Source of the DNA: Spirochaetales bacterium
Lineage (GTDB): Bacteria > Spirochaetota > Spirochaetia > Treponematales > UBA12059
Direction: 5' to 3'
Length of the DNA stretch: 64,000 nt
NCBI GenBank assembly: GCA_016926955.1
Contig: JAFGNN010000056.1
Location: forward strand, 1 to 64,000
The notes beneath the pieces were generated by a model. The model saw only the letters and a list, made by a program, of their open reading frames with translations. It did no database searches and was not told the origin of the DNA. Numbering within the stretch: position 1 is the stretch's first letter; each line of letters starts with the position of its first letter. The position numbers and the translations under genes were made by a program. Positions 1 through 9,035 of the stretch are shown one piece after another.

Positions 1-10
1 CGTGCGCGGC

Positions 11-65
11 CACGCCTGCCGCCATTCCGGAAATGTTAAATCTCTTTCCACCTGCGGCAGGCGTG
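11..65 (-). other. Inverted repeat spanning the end of the leftward oppF-like gene
   Basis: Arms at 11-22 and 54-65 match perfectly over 12 bp with a 31-nt loop that contains the gene's TAA stop (36-38). It could be a 3' stem-loop of the operon mRNA. No T-tract is visible before the window edge, so terminator function is not shown. The G+C richness makes chance matching easier. Confidence 0.3.
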
Positions 66-1052
66 CATGTGGCCGCCGCCTGAATCCTCGAGCTCGGGCT
101 CGGGGAGGGTCTTGCACTCGTCGGTCGCGTAGGGACAGCGGGTGTGGAAGCGGCACCCCGCGGGGATGTTCGCCGGGCTGGGAATCTCGCCCGAGATGGG
201 GAGCTCCTTGATCACGTCGACCTTGCCCGATTCGGGCTCCGGTACCGCCTGGATGAGGGCCTTGGTGTAGGGGTGCAGGGGCTTGTCGATGATCATGTCA
301 GCGGGACCCATCTCCACGATGCGTCCGAGGTACATGACCGCGATCCGGTCCGCGAAGTAGCGCGCCGTGGAAAGGTCGTGCGTGATGTAGAGGTAGGTCA
401 GCCCCAGGTCGCGCTGGACGTCCTTCATCATGTGGAGAATCTCGGCGCGGGTCGAGAGGTCGATCATGGACACGGGCTCGTCCGCCACGAGCATCTTCGG
501 GTTGAGGATCAGCGTGCGCGCGGTTGCGACGCGCTGGCGCTGTCCGCCCGAGAGCATGTGAGGGAAGCGGGTCATGAACTCCTCGGGCGGGGTGATCTTC
601 ACCTCCTCGAGCGCCTTGACGATCATCTCGTCGTGGCGTACCCGGTCGCCTTCGATGCGGTGGATCGAGAGCGGTTCCTCGAGCACGTCGCGGATCTTGA
701 AGCGGGGGTTCATGGAGGCGTAGGGATCCTGGAAGATCATCTGCACCTTTCGGCGATACGCAGCGAGCGCTTCCTTGGAGATGGCGGTCACATCCTCGCC
801 GTCGAAGTGCATCGTGCCTGAGGTGGGCTCGATGAGCTTCATGACGAGTTTTCCGGTGGTGGTCTTGCCGGAGCCCGATTCGCCGATGAGCGCGAAGATC
901 TCGCCCTTTTTGATGTCGAAGCTGATGCCGTCGACGGCCTTGACGACCTTGCGGGCCTTGCCGAGCGAGGCGACCAGGCCCATGTGGGGGATAAAGTGCT
1001 TCTTGAGGTTCTGGACCCGGAGGAGGACCTCGTCGTTCCTGGTCTCGCTCAT
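36..1052 (-). CDS. Oligopeptide/dipeptide-type ABC transporter ATP-binding protein (OppF/DppF-like)
   Basis: Cytoplasmic ATPase that should pair with the upstream OppD-like ATPase to power a peptide- or oligosaccharide-type importer. The 338-aa product has Walker A GESGSGKTT near residues 57-65, a Q-loop FQDPYASMNP, signature LSGGQRQRV, Walker B VADEP and the Opp/Dpp C-terminal region (LHPYTKAL, then PAGCRFHTRCPYA with paired cysteines). The ATG at 1052 overlaps the upstream stop as ATGA, which suggests translational coupling. An upstream in-frame start would add 24 residues inside the neighbouring gene and is rejected. It is the last gene of a five-gene leftward operon. The transported substrate is not readable from the ATPase. 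Confidence 0.93.
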   Translation of the reverse strand: MSETRNDEVLLRVQNLKKHFIPHMGLVASLGKARKVVKAVDGISFDIKKGEIFALIGESGSGKTTTGKLVMKLIEPTSGTMHFDGEDVTAISKEALAAYRRKVQMIFQDPYASMNPRFKIRDVLEEPLSIHRIEGDRVRHDEMIVKALEEVKITPPEEFMTRFPHMLSGGQRQRVATARTLILNPKMLVADEPVSMIDLSTRAEILHMMKDVQRDLGLTYLYITHDLSTARYFADRIAVMYLGRIVEMGPADMIIDKPLHPYTKALIQAVPEPESGKVDVIKELPISGEIPSPANIPAGCRFHTRCPYATDECKTLPEPELEDSGGGHMHACRRWKEI

Positions 1053-2017
1053 TTCACGTGCCTCCAGCAGGCCACCTGGTGGCCGGGTTCGATCTCGACG
1101 AGCGGCGGCTCCTCCGTGTAGCACTTGTCCATGACCTGGTGGCAGCGCGGATTGAAGCGGCAGCCTTTCGGCGGGTCGATCAGGTCGGGCGGCGTTCCGG
1201 GTATGAACGACAGGCTCTCGACCTTCTTGTGGAGGCGCGGCGTCGCCGCCATGAGCTTCTCGGTGTACGGATGCATCGGGCCCTGCTTGCCGAAGATCTG
1301 CTCGTTGGTGCCGAGCTCCGCGATCTTTCCGGCGTACATGACGCAGATGCGGTCCGCCACCTCGGCCTCGAGCGCGAGGTCGTGGGTGATGAAGATGAAC
1401 GAAAGGTCGAAGGTCTGCTTGAGCTTCTTCAACAGGTTGATGATCTGCGCCTGCACGATCACGTCAAGCGCCGTGGTCGGCTCGTCGAGAATGACGAATT
1501 TGGGCTTGAGGAAGAGGGCGGTCGCGATGACGACGCGTTGTTTCATGCCGCCGGAGAGCTCGTGCGGATAGCGCTTCATCACCTCGGCGGGAAGGCCCAC
1601 GAGCCCGAGGTACTCGCGGATGAGCTCCTCGGCGTGTTCCTTCTCCATGTCGCGATGCTCCTGGAGCGTTTCGAGCATCTGCTTGCCGATGGTGTAGACG
1701 GGCGTGAGGCAGTTCATGGCGCCCTGGAACACCATGGCGACCTCTTCCCAGCGTACGTTCTTGCGGACTTCCTTCTCGGGGAGGGGAATGATGTCCCTTC
1801 CGTCGATCAGGATCTGCCCGCCGTCGTAGCGACCGGGTGAGGTCGGCATGCGCAACAGGGCGGTGCCGGTGGTGGTCTTGCCGCAACCGGACTCGCCCAC
1901 CAGACCCAGGGTCTCGCCCTTGTAGAGGTCGAAGGTCACGTCGTCGAGCGCTTTGACGACGCCCTTGGACGTGTGGTAGTAGAGTTTCAGGTTCTTGACT
2001 TCGAGGATCTTGTCCAT
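1049..2017 (-). CDS. Oligopeptide/dipeptide-type ABC transporter ATP-binding protein (OppD/DppD-like)
   Basis: First of two ATPases in the leftward Opp-type operon, 322 aa. Visible motifs are Walker A GESGCGKTT, Q-loop VFQGAMNCLTP, signature LSGGMKQRV, Walker B ILDEPTTALD and the H-loop THDLALEAEVADRI. The C-terminal Opp/Dpp extension (MHPYTEKL, PPKGCRFNPRCHQV) is present. The gene starts 3 bp after the DppC-like permease stop and overlaps the OppF-like gene by 4 bp, so all three should be co-transcribed. The alanine in the Q-loop segment (FQGAMN, often FQDPM/FQEAMN in this family) is a common OppD variant. Confidence 0.93.
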   Translation of the reverse strand: MDKILEVKNLKLYYHTSKGVVKALDDVTFDLYKGETLGLVGESGCGKTTTGTALLRMPTSPGRYDGGQILIDGRDIIPLPEKEVRKNVRWEEVAMVFQGAMNCLTPVYTIGKQMLETLQEHRDMEKEHAEELIREYLGLVGLPAEVMKRYPHELSGGMKQRVVIATALFLKPKFVILDEPTTALDVIVQAQIINLLKKLKQTFDLSFIFITHDLALEAEVADRICVMYAGKIAELGTNEQIFGKQGPMHPYTEKLMAATPRLHKKVESLSFIPGTPPDLIDPPKGCRFNPRCHQVMDKCYTEEPPLVEIEPGHQVACWRHVK

Positions 2018-2020
2018 CGC

Positions 2021-3424
2021 TTACCTCGTCCTGAGTTTCGGGTGCAGGATCTTGTCCATCGCGGAGCCGATGAAGGCGAAGGACATGCCCATGATGGCGA
2101 TGCTGAGTCCCGGCGGAACGACCCACCACCACAGCCCGTTGAGCACGGCGCCGCTCGAGAGCGCGTCGTGGAGGATCTGTCCCCAGGTCGTGATGGTCGC
2201 GTCGCCGAGGCCGAGCAGCGAGACCGACGCTTCGTAAAGGATGGCGCCGGGCACCGCCAGGGCCATGCTGGCGAAGGAGTAAGGGATGAGCAGGGGCAGC
2301 ATGTGCCTGAATATGATGCGCCATTTGCCTGCGCCGAGGGCGCGCGCGGCCTCGATGTAGGTCTCTTCCTTGATCTGCATGGCCATCGAGCGCACGGTCT
2401 TGACCGGGCCGGTCCAGGAGAAGATGACCAGGGCGGCGATGATGAACCAGATGCTCGGCTTGAATACCGCGGAGATGACGATCAGGATGGGCAACACCGG
2501 CATCGACACGAAGAGCTCGTAGACGAAGTTCATGGTGGTGTCGATGGCGCCGCCGAAGTAGGCGCTGACGATGCCGTAGAGGACGCCGAGCAGCACGGAG
2601 ATGAAGCTCGTGACGAAGCCGATGAGCAGGGCCCACTTGAGGCCGGCGACGAGGCCCGAGAAGAGGTCCCGCTTGCCGGTGTCGCTGCCGAGCGCGCCGG
2701 AGACCGCGCCGACGACCGTGAAGTGAGGCTTCTCGATGCGGACGTCCTCGCTCATGATCATGGTTTGCACCACGAACTTGTATTCGCCTTCCAGCGGGGT
2801 GGAAGCTGTGGCCATGGTCGGCGTGGCTTCGGCGAACATGATCTGCATCGGCTTGATCGAGTATGAGTCGAAATTGATCATGTCGGCCTCGCTGGCGTTG
2901 GCGGCGAGGAACTGGTAGGCGGCTGACTTGGAGTCGTTGGCGAGCGTCACGCGCAGGTCGTCGCCGTCGAGTCCTTCGGCGACGTACTGGTAGAGGTCGA
3001 TGGTCTGTCCGTCGGGACGTTCGACCGACACCAACAGCGGGAAGGTGCCCCAACCTTCGGCGCGGAAGACCAGGTCGAGCGGCGGCTCGTCATAACGGTA
3101 GTCGTAGCCGAACTCATACCGGAAGATCGAGACGCCGTCGCCCTCGATTTCCTCCACCTTCGGTTTGGACAGGGTCGTCGTGACGGCCTTTTTGGCGGAA
3201 GAGAAGAGGTTGGTCCACGCCGGCGGGGCGCCGGAGGAATTGTCTTCCCAATAGTTGATGTCGCGCCAGCGCGAATTGACTTCGCCGTAGGGGACGATCA
3301 GGGGCTCGAAGATGATCGTGAGAAGGGCGACGGTGAGTATGGCCAGGCCCACGAGCCCGGCCTTGTCGCGCCGGAATTCGTTCCAGAAATCGGAAAGTCC
3401 GGCCAGGAAGTCCTTCATGTTCAT
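2021..3424 (-). CDS. DppC/OppC-like ABC permease with a large extracytoplasmic insert
   Basis: Inner-membrane permease, 467 aa, against about 300 for ordinary DppC. Residues 22-44 form TM1. Residues about 46-245 form a soluble, probably extracytoplasmic domain with beta-rich character (for example FRYEFGYDYRYDEPPLD). The conserved DppC block then resumes with GSDTGKRDLFSGLVAG and the remaining helices, including the EAARALGAGKWRI coupling motif. The ATG at 3424 overlaps the upstream stop as ATGA; a second in-frame ATG lies at 3418. Long inserts at this point are known in Opp-type sugar/peptide systems of Archaea and Thermotogae, so an unusual substrate range is plausible. It pairs with the DppB-like gene just upstream. 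Confidence 0.9.
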   Translation of the reverse strand: MNMKDFLAGLSDFWNEFRRDKAGLVGLAILTVALLTIIFEPLIVPYGEVNSRWRDINYWEDNSSGAPPAWTNLFSSAKKAVTTTLSKPKVEEIEGDGVSIFRYEFGYDYRYDEPPLDLVFRAEGWGTFPLLVSVERPDGQTIDLYQYVAEGLDGDDLRVTLANDSKSAAYQFLAANASEADMINFDSYSIKPMQIMFAEATPTMATASTPLEGEYKFVVQTMIMSEDVRIEKPHFTVVGAVSGALGSDTGKRDLFSGLVAGLKWALLIGFVTSFISVLLGVLYGIVSAYFGGAIDTTMNFVYELFVSMPVLPILIVISAVFKPSIWFIIAALVIFSWTGPVKTVRSMAMQIKEETYIEAARALGAGKWRIIFRHMLPLLIPYSFASMALAVPGAILYEASVSLLGLGDATITTWGQILHDALSSGAVLNGLWWWVVPPGLSIAIMGMSFAFIGSAMDKILHPKLRTR

Positions 3425-4464
3425 GCCTTGCCTCCAACCTTGATGCGCGGGTCGAGGAATCCGTAGATGAGGTCGAGGAAGACGAGTCCGCCGAGGTATA
3501 TCCCGGTCGTGATGGCGAGGTCGCCGAGCAGTACCGGTATGTCGTTCTGCTGGACCGCCACCCAGTACAGGTTGCCGAGGCCGGGCCAGGAGAAGATGCC
3601 TTCGAACAGGATGGCGCCGGAGATGGACGCGAGCAGGGACAGAAGGCCCATGGTCACGAGGGGGGGCGCGGCCGAGCGCAGCGTGTGGCCGAAGAGCACC
3701 TTGTTCTCCGGTACGCCGCGGGCGCGGGCGCTCATGATGTAGTCCTCCTGCAGGATGCCGAGGACGATGTTGCGCACGATGTACGCCAGTCCCCAGAAGC
3801 CGATCAGCAGCAGGGTGATCATCGGGAGGGCCATGTGCCAGAGGACGTCGAGCATGCGGAGCAAGCCGTTCTCGGGCGGCGGCACCGAGAGGATGCCGCC
3901 GGAGGGGAATATTTTGATCGTATAAACGAAAGTCATCATCAACATCATGCCGAGCCACCAGGACGGAAGGCCGTATACCACCATCGTGACGATGCTGGTC
4001 GTGCGGTCGAGGGCGCTGCCTGGTTTCTGCGCCTTCTTGAAGCCGAGCCAGACGCCGATGACCAGCTCTATGGCTATGGCCGAGGTGAACAGGAGTATCG
4101 TCCTCGGCAGAGCTTCGCCAATGATGTCGACCACCAGACGGGATCCCCCCGACGACTTCATGATCGTCGAGTTCCCGAAACGGAAGGTCACCGTGTTGAG
4201 GGCGCGGACCATGATCCGCTCCCAGACCGGGCGGTCGAGGCGGTACATCTTGATCAGACGCTCCGTCTCTTCTGCCCTGAAGATTTCCATCTGCTCGGGC
4301 TTGAGGTCCTTGAGCCGGTTGACCTTCATGGTCACTTCTTCGCGGATCTGGGCACGTTGCGTTTTCTCGCTGACGGTGTTGAACAGCGCGGAGAAGACGA
4401 ACATGAGCAGGGTGAACATTACGACGCCGCGGAATATCCGCTTGAGCGCGAACCAAATATACAT
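3421..4464 (-). CDS. DppB/OppB-like ABC transporter permease
   Basis: Integral inner-membrane permease of 347 aa. The N-terminus (YIWFALKRIFRGVVMFTLLMFVFS) is the usual DppB first helix. A periplasmic segment containing a long charged stretch (residues 30-95) is longer than in typical DppB. Four or five helices follow, with the cytoplasmic coupling region SARARGVPENKVLFGHTLRSA. The end LDLIYGFLDPRIKVGG is the canonical DppB C-terminus. It lies 136 bp downstream of the binding-protein gene, separated from it by a terminator-like hairpin, and overlaps the next permease gene. Confidence 0.92.
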   Translation of the reverse strand: MYIWFALKRIFRGVVMFTLLMFVFSALFNTVSEKTQRAQIREEVTMKVNRLKDLKPEQMEIFRAEETERLIKMYRLDRPVWERIMVRALNTVTFRFGNSTIMKSSGGSRLVVDIIGEALPRTILLFTSAIAIELVIGVWLGFKKAQKPGSALDRTTSIVTMVVYGLPSWWLGMMLMMTFVYTIKIFPSGGILSVPPPENGLLRMLDVLWHMALPMITLLLIGFWGLAYIVRNIVLGILQEDYIMSARARGVPENKVLFGHTLRSAAPPLVTMGLLSLLASISGAILFEGIFSWPGLGNLYWVAVQQNDIPVLLGDLAITTGIYLGGLVFLDLIYGFLDPRIKVGGKA

Positions 4465-4555
4465 GTTGCCACCTGGATTGGGGAGAGTCTCCGATACGGT
4501 ACCGACTTTACAGGACCTTGGCTACCGGGAAGCCGGCGCCGCGTCGGCGACCGCG

Positions 4556-4585
4556 AAAAGGGCGGCGCCCCGAAGGGCGCCGCCC
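4556..4585 (-). terminator. Intercistronic terminator/attenuator between binding protein and permease genes
   Basis: On the minus strand an 11-bp perfect stem (4575-4585 with 4560-4570, loop of 4 nt) is followed directly by TTTT (4559-4556). It follows the binding-protein stop codon and precedes dppB, so it probably stops most transcripts and lowers permease expression relative to the binding protein. Confidence 0.75.
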
Positions 4586-4600
4586 GATTGGACGGTGCGA

Positions 4601-7129
4601 TCAGAAGAGGACGAGGGTCTCCGGGGAGACCGAGGGGGACTCGGTGCCGATCGCGGACTGGATGACGACCGTGTAGGATCCGGCCTTGAGGGCGCCGAGA
4701 TCCTTGGCGGGGATCGTCACGGTGTAAGAGCCGGCGGCGCCGGCCTTGGCGGCGTAGACCTTCTCCGATCCGTCGGGCATCTGGAGGGCGGCCGTCACCT
4801 TACCCTTGGCGAGCGGTGTCTTGGCGATATCGGGGTACATGTAGGAGCTGACCTTGATCGCGATGACCGCGTCCTTGGCGCGCGTGGCGCCGACGGGCAT
4901 GGTCACGGAGTCGATGGTGGACAGCTGCATGCGGAAGGCCTTGGTCCAGTAGTCGCTCTTGTAGGGGTAGCTGTCGCGGAAAGCGGTCAGCTCGACATAG
5001 TTGGCGACCGTGTCGATCTTGTTGATGTAGAAGGGGCCGTTGCCGATGAAGGCGTGGCCGTACTTGTCGATGAATTTGATCGACGCGTCGTAACGGGCTA
5101 CGGCCTCGGCTTCGGTGATGAAGCCCTTGAGCGGGGCGGGGATGAACTTCTTCGCTTTCAGTTCCTCGAGCTTGGCCTTGATGTCCGCCACGCAGGAGGG
5201 AACCTTGACGTCGACCTCGACGATCGAGGCGTCGTCGGAGTACTGGAAGGTGTAGACCGTGCCGGACTTCGAACCCTCGGCGACCATCTGGGCCAGCGCC
5301 TCGTAGACCTGCCAGGGCACCGCGGCATTGTAGCCGGGGTTGGCGGCGACCACGCTGAGCGCGGGGGCGGCGCGGGCGGGTTCCATCGGGAACTGGGCGT
5401 CTACCCAGGACTGGACGGTCTTGCCCTTGTAGTTCCAAACCTGGCCCTTCGTCAGAGCGAGGGCTTCGGCATAGATGGAGCTGAGGGCTTCGTCATAGTA
5501 CTTGTCGCCCTCGCCGTCCTTGGTCGCCCACTCGTAGGCGAACGCGGTGGCATAGAGCATGTCGGCCATGGACTCGCTCTGGCCGTCGTGCCACTTGCCC
5601 CAGAGGTAGCCGGAGCTGCCGGTGGTCCAGGCGGTGACGCCGGAGCCGACGGGTTTCCAGGTCTTGGTCTTGCTGTCGTAGGTGACGGCGGTGGCCGGGA
5701 CCGCGAGCTTTCCTTCGATCTCGCCCTTGGCGTTGAGCGCCACGGAGGTCTGGAGCTTCTTCTCGTCGTATACGGAGCGGAGCTTGGTGGTGAGCGCGGT
5801 GTTCGGCGCCTCGAAGGTGCCGCCGTCGACCACGAGGCCGCGGATGCCGGCCACGTAGCTGTCGGAGAAGCCGTCGCCGCCGACCGGATCCCAGGCGAAC
5901 ATGAAGAGCGAGCCGCGGGCGCTGAACTGCGTGACGCGGAGGACCTTGAGGCCCTTGTTCGGGCCGGAGGTCTCGGGCTTCACGTCTGCGGTGCGGAGCG
6001 ACCACTCGTTCGGGCCGTCGCCGAGGCCGTACGCGAAACGGCTGGCGAAGCGGGCCTTGTTGGCCACGAAGCGGGCTTCGGAAGCGGAGATGTAGATTCG
6101 CACCGCTTCCTCGAGGCCGATCTTCTGGGCCTTGAGTACGCCGTCCCAGTAGTCCTTCTCGGTCAGGAAGGCGTTATTGACGATGGGCTCGAGGATGGTG
6201 TCGAGCTCGTCGTTGGTATAGTTCCACATCTCGGGATCGGTGTAGCCGGGCATGTTTCCGTAGTAGGGGGCGTACATCTGGGCGACGATGTGGGCCCAGT
6301 AGGCGCGGGTGGCGCCTGCGCCCCAGCCTTCGGTGTACATGTGCCACACGCCGTCGATCGGATCGGTGCCGTACACGGTGTTGATGCACTTGACGCGGTC
6401 GAATTCCTGACGCTCGACCTTGATGCCGACCTTCTCGAGCTGGTCCGACACGTAGCGGCCGAGGAGCAGGCGGCCGGTGGGGTCATCGACGCGGATCAGG
6501 AACTTGATGGTGACGGGCTGGCCGTCGAAGGTCCACCAGGCGCCGGACTTGACCAGGCGACCCTTGTTCGCGGGCAGGGCGGCGGCGGCCTTGAGCGCCG
6601 TCTCCATGTCGGTCATGGCCTTCTTCTCGTTGCCGCGGGCGCTCATGCCGAGCTGGCTGGCGACCAGGTTGTACCTATAGGTGCCGGGCTGGCCGGGGGT
6701 GCCCATGGTGAACATCGGGAAGCCCGCGCCCATGAGGATCTCGTTGACGATCTTCTGGCGGTCGATCAGCCAGTTCATCGCGTAGCGGAATTCGCGGATG
6801 GCGAAGGGGTTGAACTGGGTCTTGCCTTCGACGTCCAGGGTGAACGGGGCCTTGTTCGGGGCCGGGTTCATGATGAGCGAGAAGGTCAGGCTGGGAACGG
6901 TGTAGACGTCCAGCTTGGCCTTGTCCGCTGCGCTGAGCTTGTCGAAGTAGACGGCCGGCACTTCACCGAAGAAGATGTCGGTCTTGCCTTCGACGGTGTC
7001 CTTGAGGGCGATGTTCTGGTCCATGCGGACGTCGAAGATCACCTTGTCGACGGCGGGTCCGACCTTGACCTGCGCGAACGCGGTCACGGCACAGAGGACG
7101 AGCGCCAGTACGACTAACCCTTTCTTCAT
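4601..7129 (-). CDS. Very long family-5 extracellular solute-binding protein with rearranged motif order
   Basis: Predicted secreted substrate-binding protein of the leftward Opp-type operon, 842 aa where 500-600 is usual. A signal peptide covers residues 1-20 (cleavage near AFA-Q). Landmarks come in an unusual order. The GKTDIFFGEVPA and RYAMNWLIDRQKI blocks, normally central, are near residues 50 and 116, and DGQPVTIKFLIR is near 203. Blocks normally near the N-terminus appear late: KWHDGQSESMADMLYA near 515 and GNGPFYINKID near 698. A small beta domain (about 750-842) closes the protein. This suggests circular permutation. An AAGGAGG ribosome site lies at 7135-7141. Family membership is firm; the ligand is unknown. 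Confidence 0.85.
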   Translation of the reverse strand: MKKGLVVLALVLCAVTAFAQVKVGPAVDKVIFDVRMDQNIALKDTVEGKTDIFFGEVPAVYFDKLSAADKAKLDVYTVPSLTFSLIMNPAPNKAPFTLDVEGKTQFNPFAIREFRYAMNWLIDRQKIVNEILMGAGFPMFTMGTPGQPGTYRYNLVASQLGMSARGNEKKAMTDMETALKAAAALPANKGRLVKSGAWWTFDGQPVTIKFLIRVDDPTGRLLLGRYVSDQLEKVGIKVERQEFDRVKCINTVYGTDPIDGVWHMYTEGWGAGATRAYWAHIVAQMYAPYYGNMPGYTDPEMWNYTNDELDTILEPIVNNAFLTEKDYWDGVLKAQKIGLEEAVRIYISASEARFVANKARFASRFAYGLGDGPNEWSLRTADVKPETSGPNKGLKVLRVTQFSARGSLFMFAWDPVGGDGFSDSYVAGIRGLVVDGGTFEAPNTALTTKLRSVYDEKKLQTSVALNAKGEIEGKLAVPATAVTYDSKTKTWKPVGSGVTAWTTGSSGYLWGKWHDGQSESMADMLYATAFAYEWATKDGEGDKYYDEALSSIYAEALALTKGQVWNYKGKTVQSWVDAQFPMEPARAAPALSVVAANPGYNAAVPWQVYEALAQMVAEGSKSGTVYTFQYSDDASIVEVDVKVPSCVADIKAKLEELKAKKFIPAPLKGFITEAEAVARYDASIKFIDKYGHAFIGNGPFYINKIDTVANYVELTAFRDSYPYKSDYWTKAFRMQLSTIDSVTMPVGATRAKDAVIAIKVSSYMYPDIAKTPLAKGKVTAALQMPDGSEKVYAAKAGAAGSYTVTIPAKDLGALKAGSYTVVIQSAIGTESPSVSPETLVLF

Positions 7130-7331
7130 GGAAGCCTCCTTGGAAAGGTGTGGAAGTTGCCGGTATTCTGAACCATGGAAAAGTATTTGTAAAGGTAATT
7201 TGCGGTCCGCGAACCCCGCAGGGCCCGGCGCTTGGAGCGAATCCTTCCTTAATTACGTCTGGGCGCGGGTCCGATCGCGCCCCGCCTTCGGACAGGCCGT
7301 GAGGCGGATCGACGGGCTCCAGAAAAAATGG

Positions 7332-7359
7332 TTGCATCGGTCGCGAGGTGTGCTATGCT
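7332..7359 (+). promoter_or_regulatory. Candidate promoter of the rightward Opp operon
   Basis: TTGCAT at 7332-7337 is separated by 16 bp from TATGCT at 7354-7359, with an AGGAGG ribosome site at 7425-7430 before the gene. It lies in the 309-bp divergent spacer 7130-7438, which holds no gene. A weaker leftward candidate (TTTACA near 7180) may serve the 842-aa binding protein. Box matching only. Confidence 0.45.
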
Positions 7360-7438
7360 AGGGGCCGCGAATCCGGTCGGACGCTCGCCGCGAAGCGCGG
7401 TCCAGCCGGACGCCCCACATTCCCAGGAGGTTTCCCGC

Positions 7439-9028
7439 ATGGCAAAGAAAGTCGCGTTGTTCGCCGTCGTCTTGATGGCGCTTCTCGCGTCCTGCTCGAA
7501 CGTTGGCGGTCCCGCCGTCAACCTGAACATCAATCTCGGCAATGAGCCGCCGAACCTCGACCAGCACACCACCACCGACACCATCTCCATCCAGCTGCTC
7601 AGCCTGGTCGTCGAAGGTCTCGTGCGCTACGACGACAAGGGCGGCTACATGCCCGGCATGGCCGAGAAGTGGGAAGTTTCCCCCGACGGCACGGTCTACA
7701 CCTTCACGCTGCGCAAGGGCGCCCAGTGGTCCAACGGCGAGCCGGTCAAGGCCGAGGACTTCGTCTACGGTCTCCGCCGTGCGCTCGACCCGGTCACCGC
7801 TTCCGAGTACGCTTACATCCTGTACCCGATCAAGAACGCGCAGGCTGTCAACGAAGGCACCCTGCCCGTCGACCAGGTCGGAGTCGCCGCCGACGGCAAC
7901 AAGGTCATCTACACCCTCGAGCGCCCGACCCCGTATATCCTCTCCATCCTGAACTTCCCGACCGCCATGCCCGGCAACCAGGCCTTCATCGAGGCCCAGG
8001 GCGCCGAGTACGCTTCCGAGGCGGACAAGCACCTCTACAACGGCCCCTACACGATCAAGGAGTGGCTGCACTCCGACAAGATCGTCCTCGCGAAGAACCC
8101 GAAGTACTGGAACGCGAAGAACATCGCCCTCGACACCATCACGGGCTACATGATCGCCGACTCCAACACCTCGATCACCATGTTCTTCAACAAGGAACTT
8201 GACCTTGTCGGCGTCCCCGGCACCCGCCTCCAGGACTTCACCGACAAGGGCTACGCCACCCCGACCTACTCGGACGGCGCCGTCTTCTACCTCGAGTTCA
8301 ACACCCTTGACCCGGTCCTGGCCAACGCCAAGATCCGCAAGGCCATCTCCTTCGCCGTGGACCGCGCCGGATTCACCCGGAACGTGCTCATGGACCAGTC
8401 CCAGCCCGCCATGTCCATCGTCGCCCCCTACATCAGCTCGGGCGCCGGCAGCATCTTCCGCGACGTGGTTCCCCAGTACTTCAACGACCATGACGTCGCC
8501 GCCGCGAAGGCCATGCTCGCCGAAGGCATGGAGGAACTCGGCCTGACCGAACTCCCCTCGTTCTCGATGATCTCCGACGACGGTGACCGCGCCAAGAGCA
8601 TGGCCGCCGCCATCCAGGACATGGTCCGCACCGCCCTCGGCGTCGAGTTCACCGTCGACCCGATGCCCTTCAAGGCGCGCCTCCAGAAGATGACCGACAA
8701 GGACTTCCAGATCGTCTTCGCCGGCTGGGGCCCCGACTACAACGACCCGATGACCTTCCTCGACATGTGGACCACCGGCAACGGCAACAACCACACCTCG
8801 TACGCCAGCCCCGCTTTCGACGACCTCATCCTCAAGGCCACCAACGAGACCGATCTCGCTGCCCGCCTCGAGATCCTCAAGGCCGCCGAGAAGATGCTCA
8901 TGGACGACATGCCGATCGCTCCCGTGTACTTCCGCATGCGCAACTGGGCCTTCCAGGAGAACATCTCCGGCGTCGTGCGCCGCAACGTCGGCCCCGATCC
9001 CGACCTCTACTGGACCGTCAAGAAGTAA
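7439..9028 (+). CDS. Oligopeptide-binding lipoprotein (OppA-like, SBP family 5)
   Basis: Binding protein of the rightward Opp operon, 529 aa. The N-terminus is a lipoprotein signal with lipobox LLASC, so Cys at about residue 19 should be lipidated and the protein anchored at the membrane. Canonical family-5 blocks appear in normal order: EPPNLDQHTTTD, YTFTLRKGAQWSNGEPVKAEDFVYGLRRALDP, NGPYTIKEWLHSDKIVLAKNPKYW, RKAISFAVDRAGF and GWGPDYNDPMTFLDMW. The ATG at 7439 is chosen because AGGAGG stands 8 bp upstream and the signal peptide starts there; an in-frame extension to 7328 has neither. The block order and PDYNDP motif match peptide-binding OppA proteins. A close paralogue lies at 13224-14825. 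Confidence 0.93.
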   Translation: MAKKVALFAVVLMALLASCSNVGGPAVNLNINLGNEPPNLDQHTTTDTISIQLLSLVVEGLVRYDDKGGYMPGMAEKWEVSPDGTVYTFTLRKGAQWSNGEPVKAEDFVYGLRRALDPVTASEYAYILYPIKNAQAVNEGTLPVDQVGVAADGNKVIYTLERPTPYILSILNFPTAMPGNQAFIEAQGAEYASEADKHLYNGPYTIKEWLHSDKIVLAKNPKYWNAKNIALDTITGYMIADSNTSITMFFNKELDLVGVPGTRLQDFTDKGYATPTYSDGAVFYLEFNTLDPVLANAKIRKAISFAVDRAGFTRNVLMDQSQPAMSIVAPYISSGAGSIFRDVVPQYFNDHDVAAAKAMLAEGMEELGLTELPSFSMISDDGDRAKSMAAAIQDMVRTALGVEFTVDPMPFKARLQKMTDKDFQIVFAGWGPDYNDPMTFLDMWTTGNGNNHTSYASPAFDDLILKATNETDLAARLEILKAAEKMLMDDMPIAPVYFRMRNWAFQENISGVVRRNVGPDPDLYWTVKK

Positions 9029-9035
9029 GCCCTCC

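Noticed and set aside
3947-7117. A 1056-codon open frame on the plus strand
   Set aside because: It lies antisense to the binding protein and permease genes, has low-complexity Gly/Val/Asp/Glu-rich composition and no recognisable domain. It is an artefact of high G+C codon usage.
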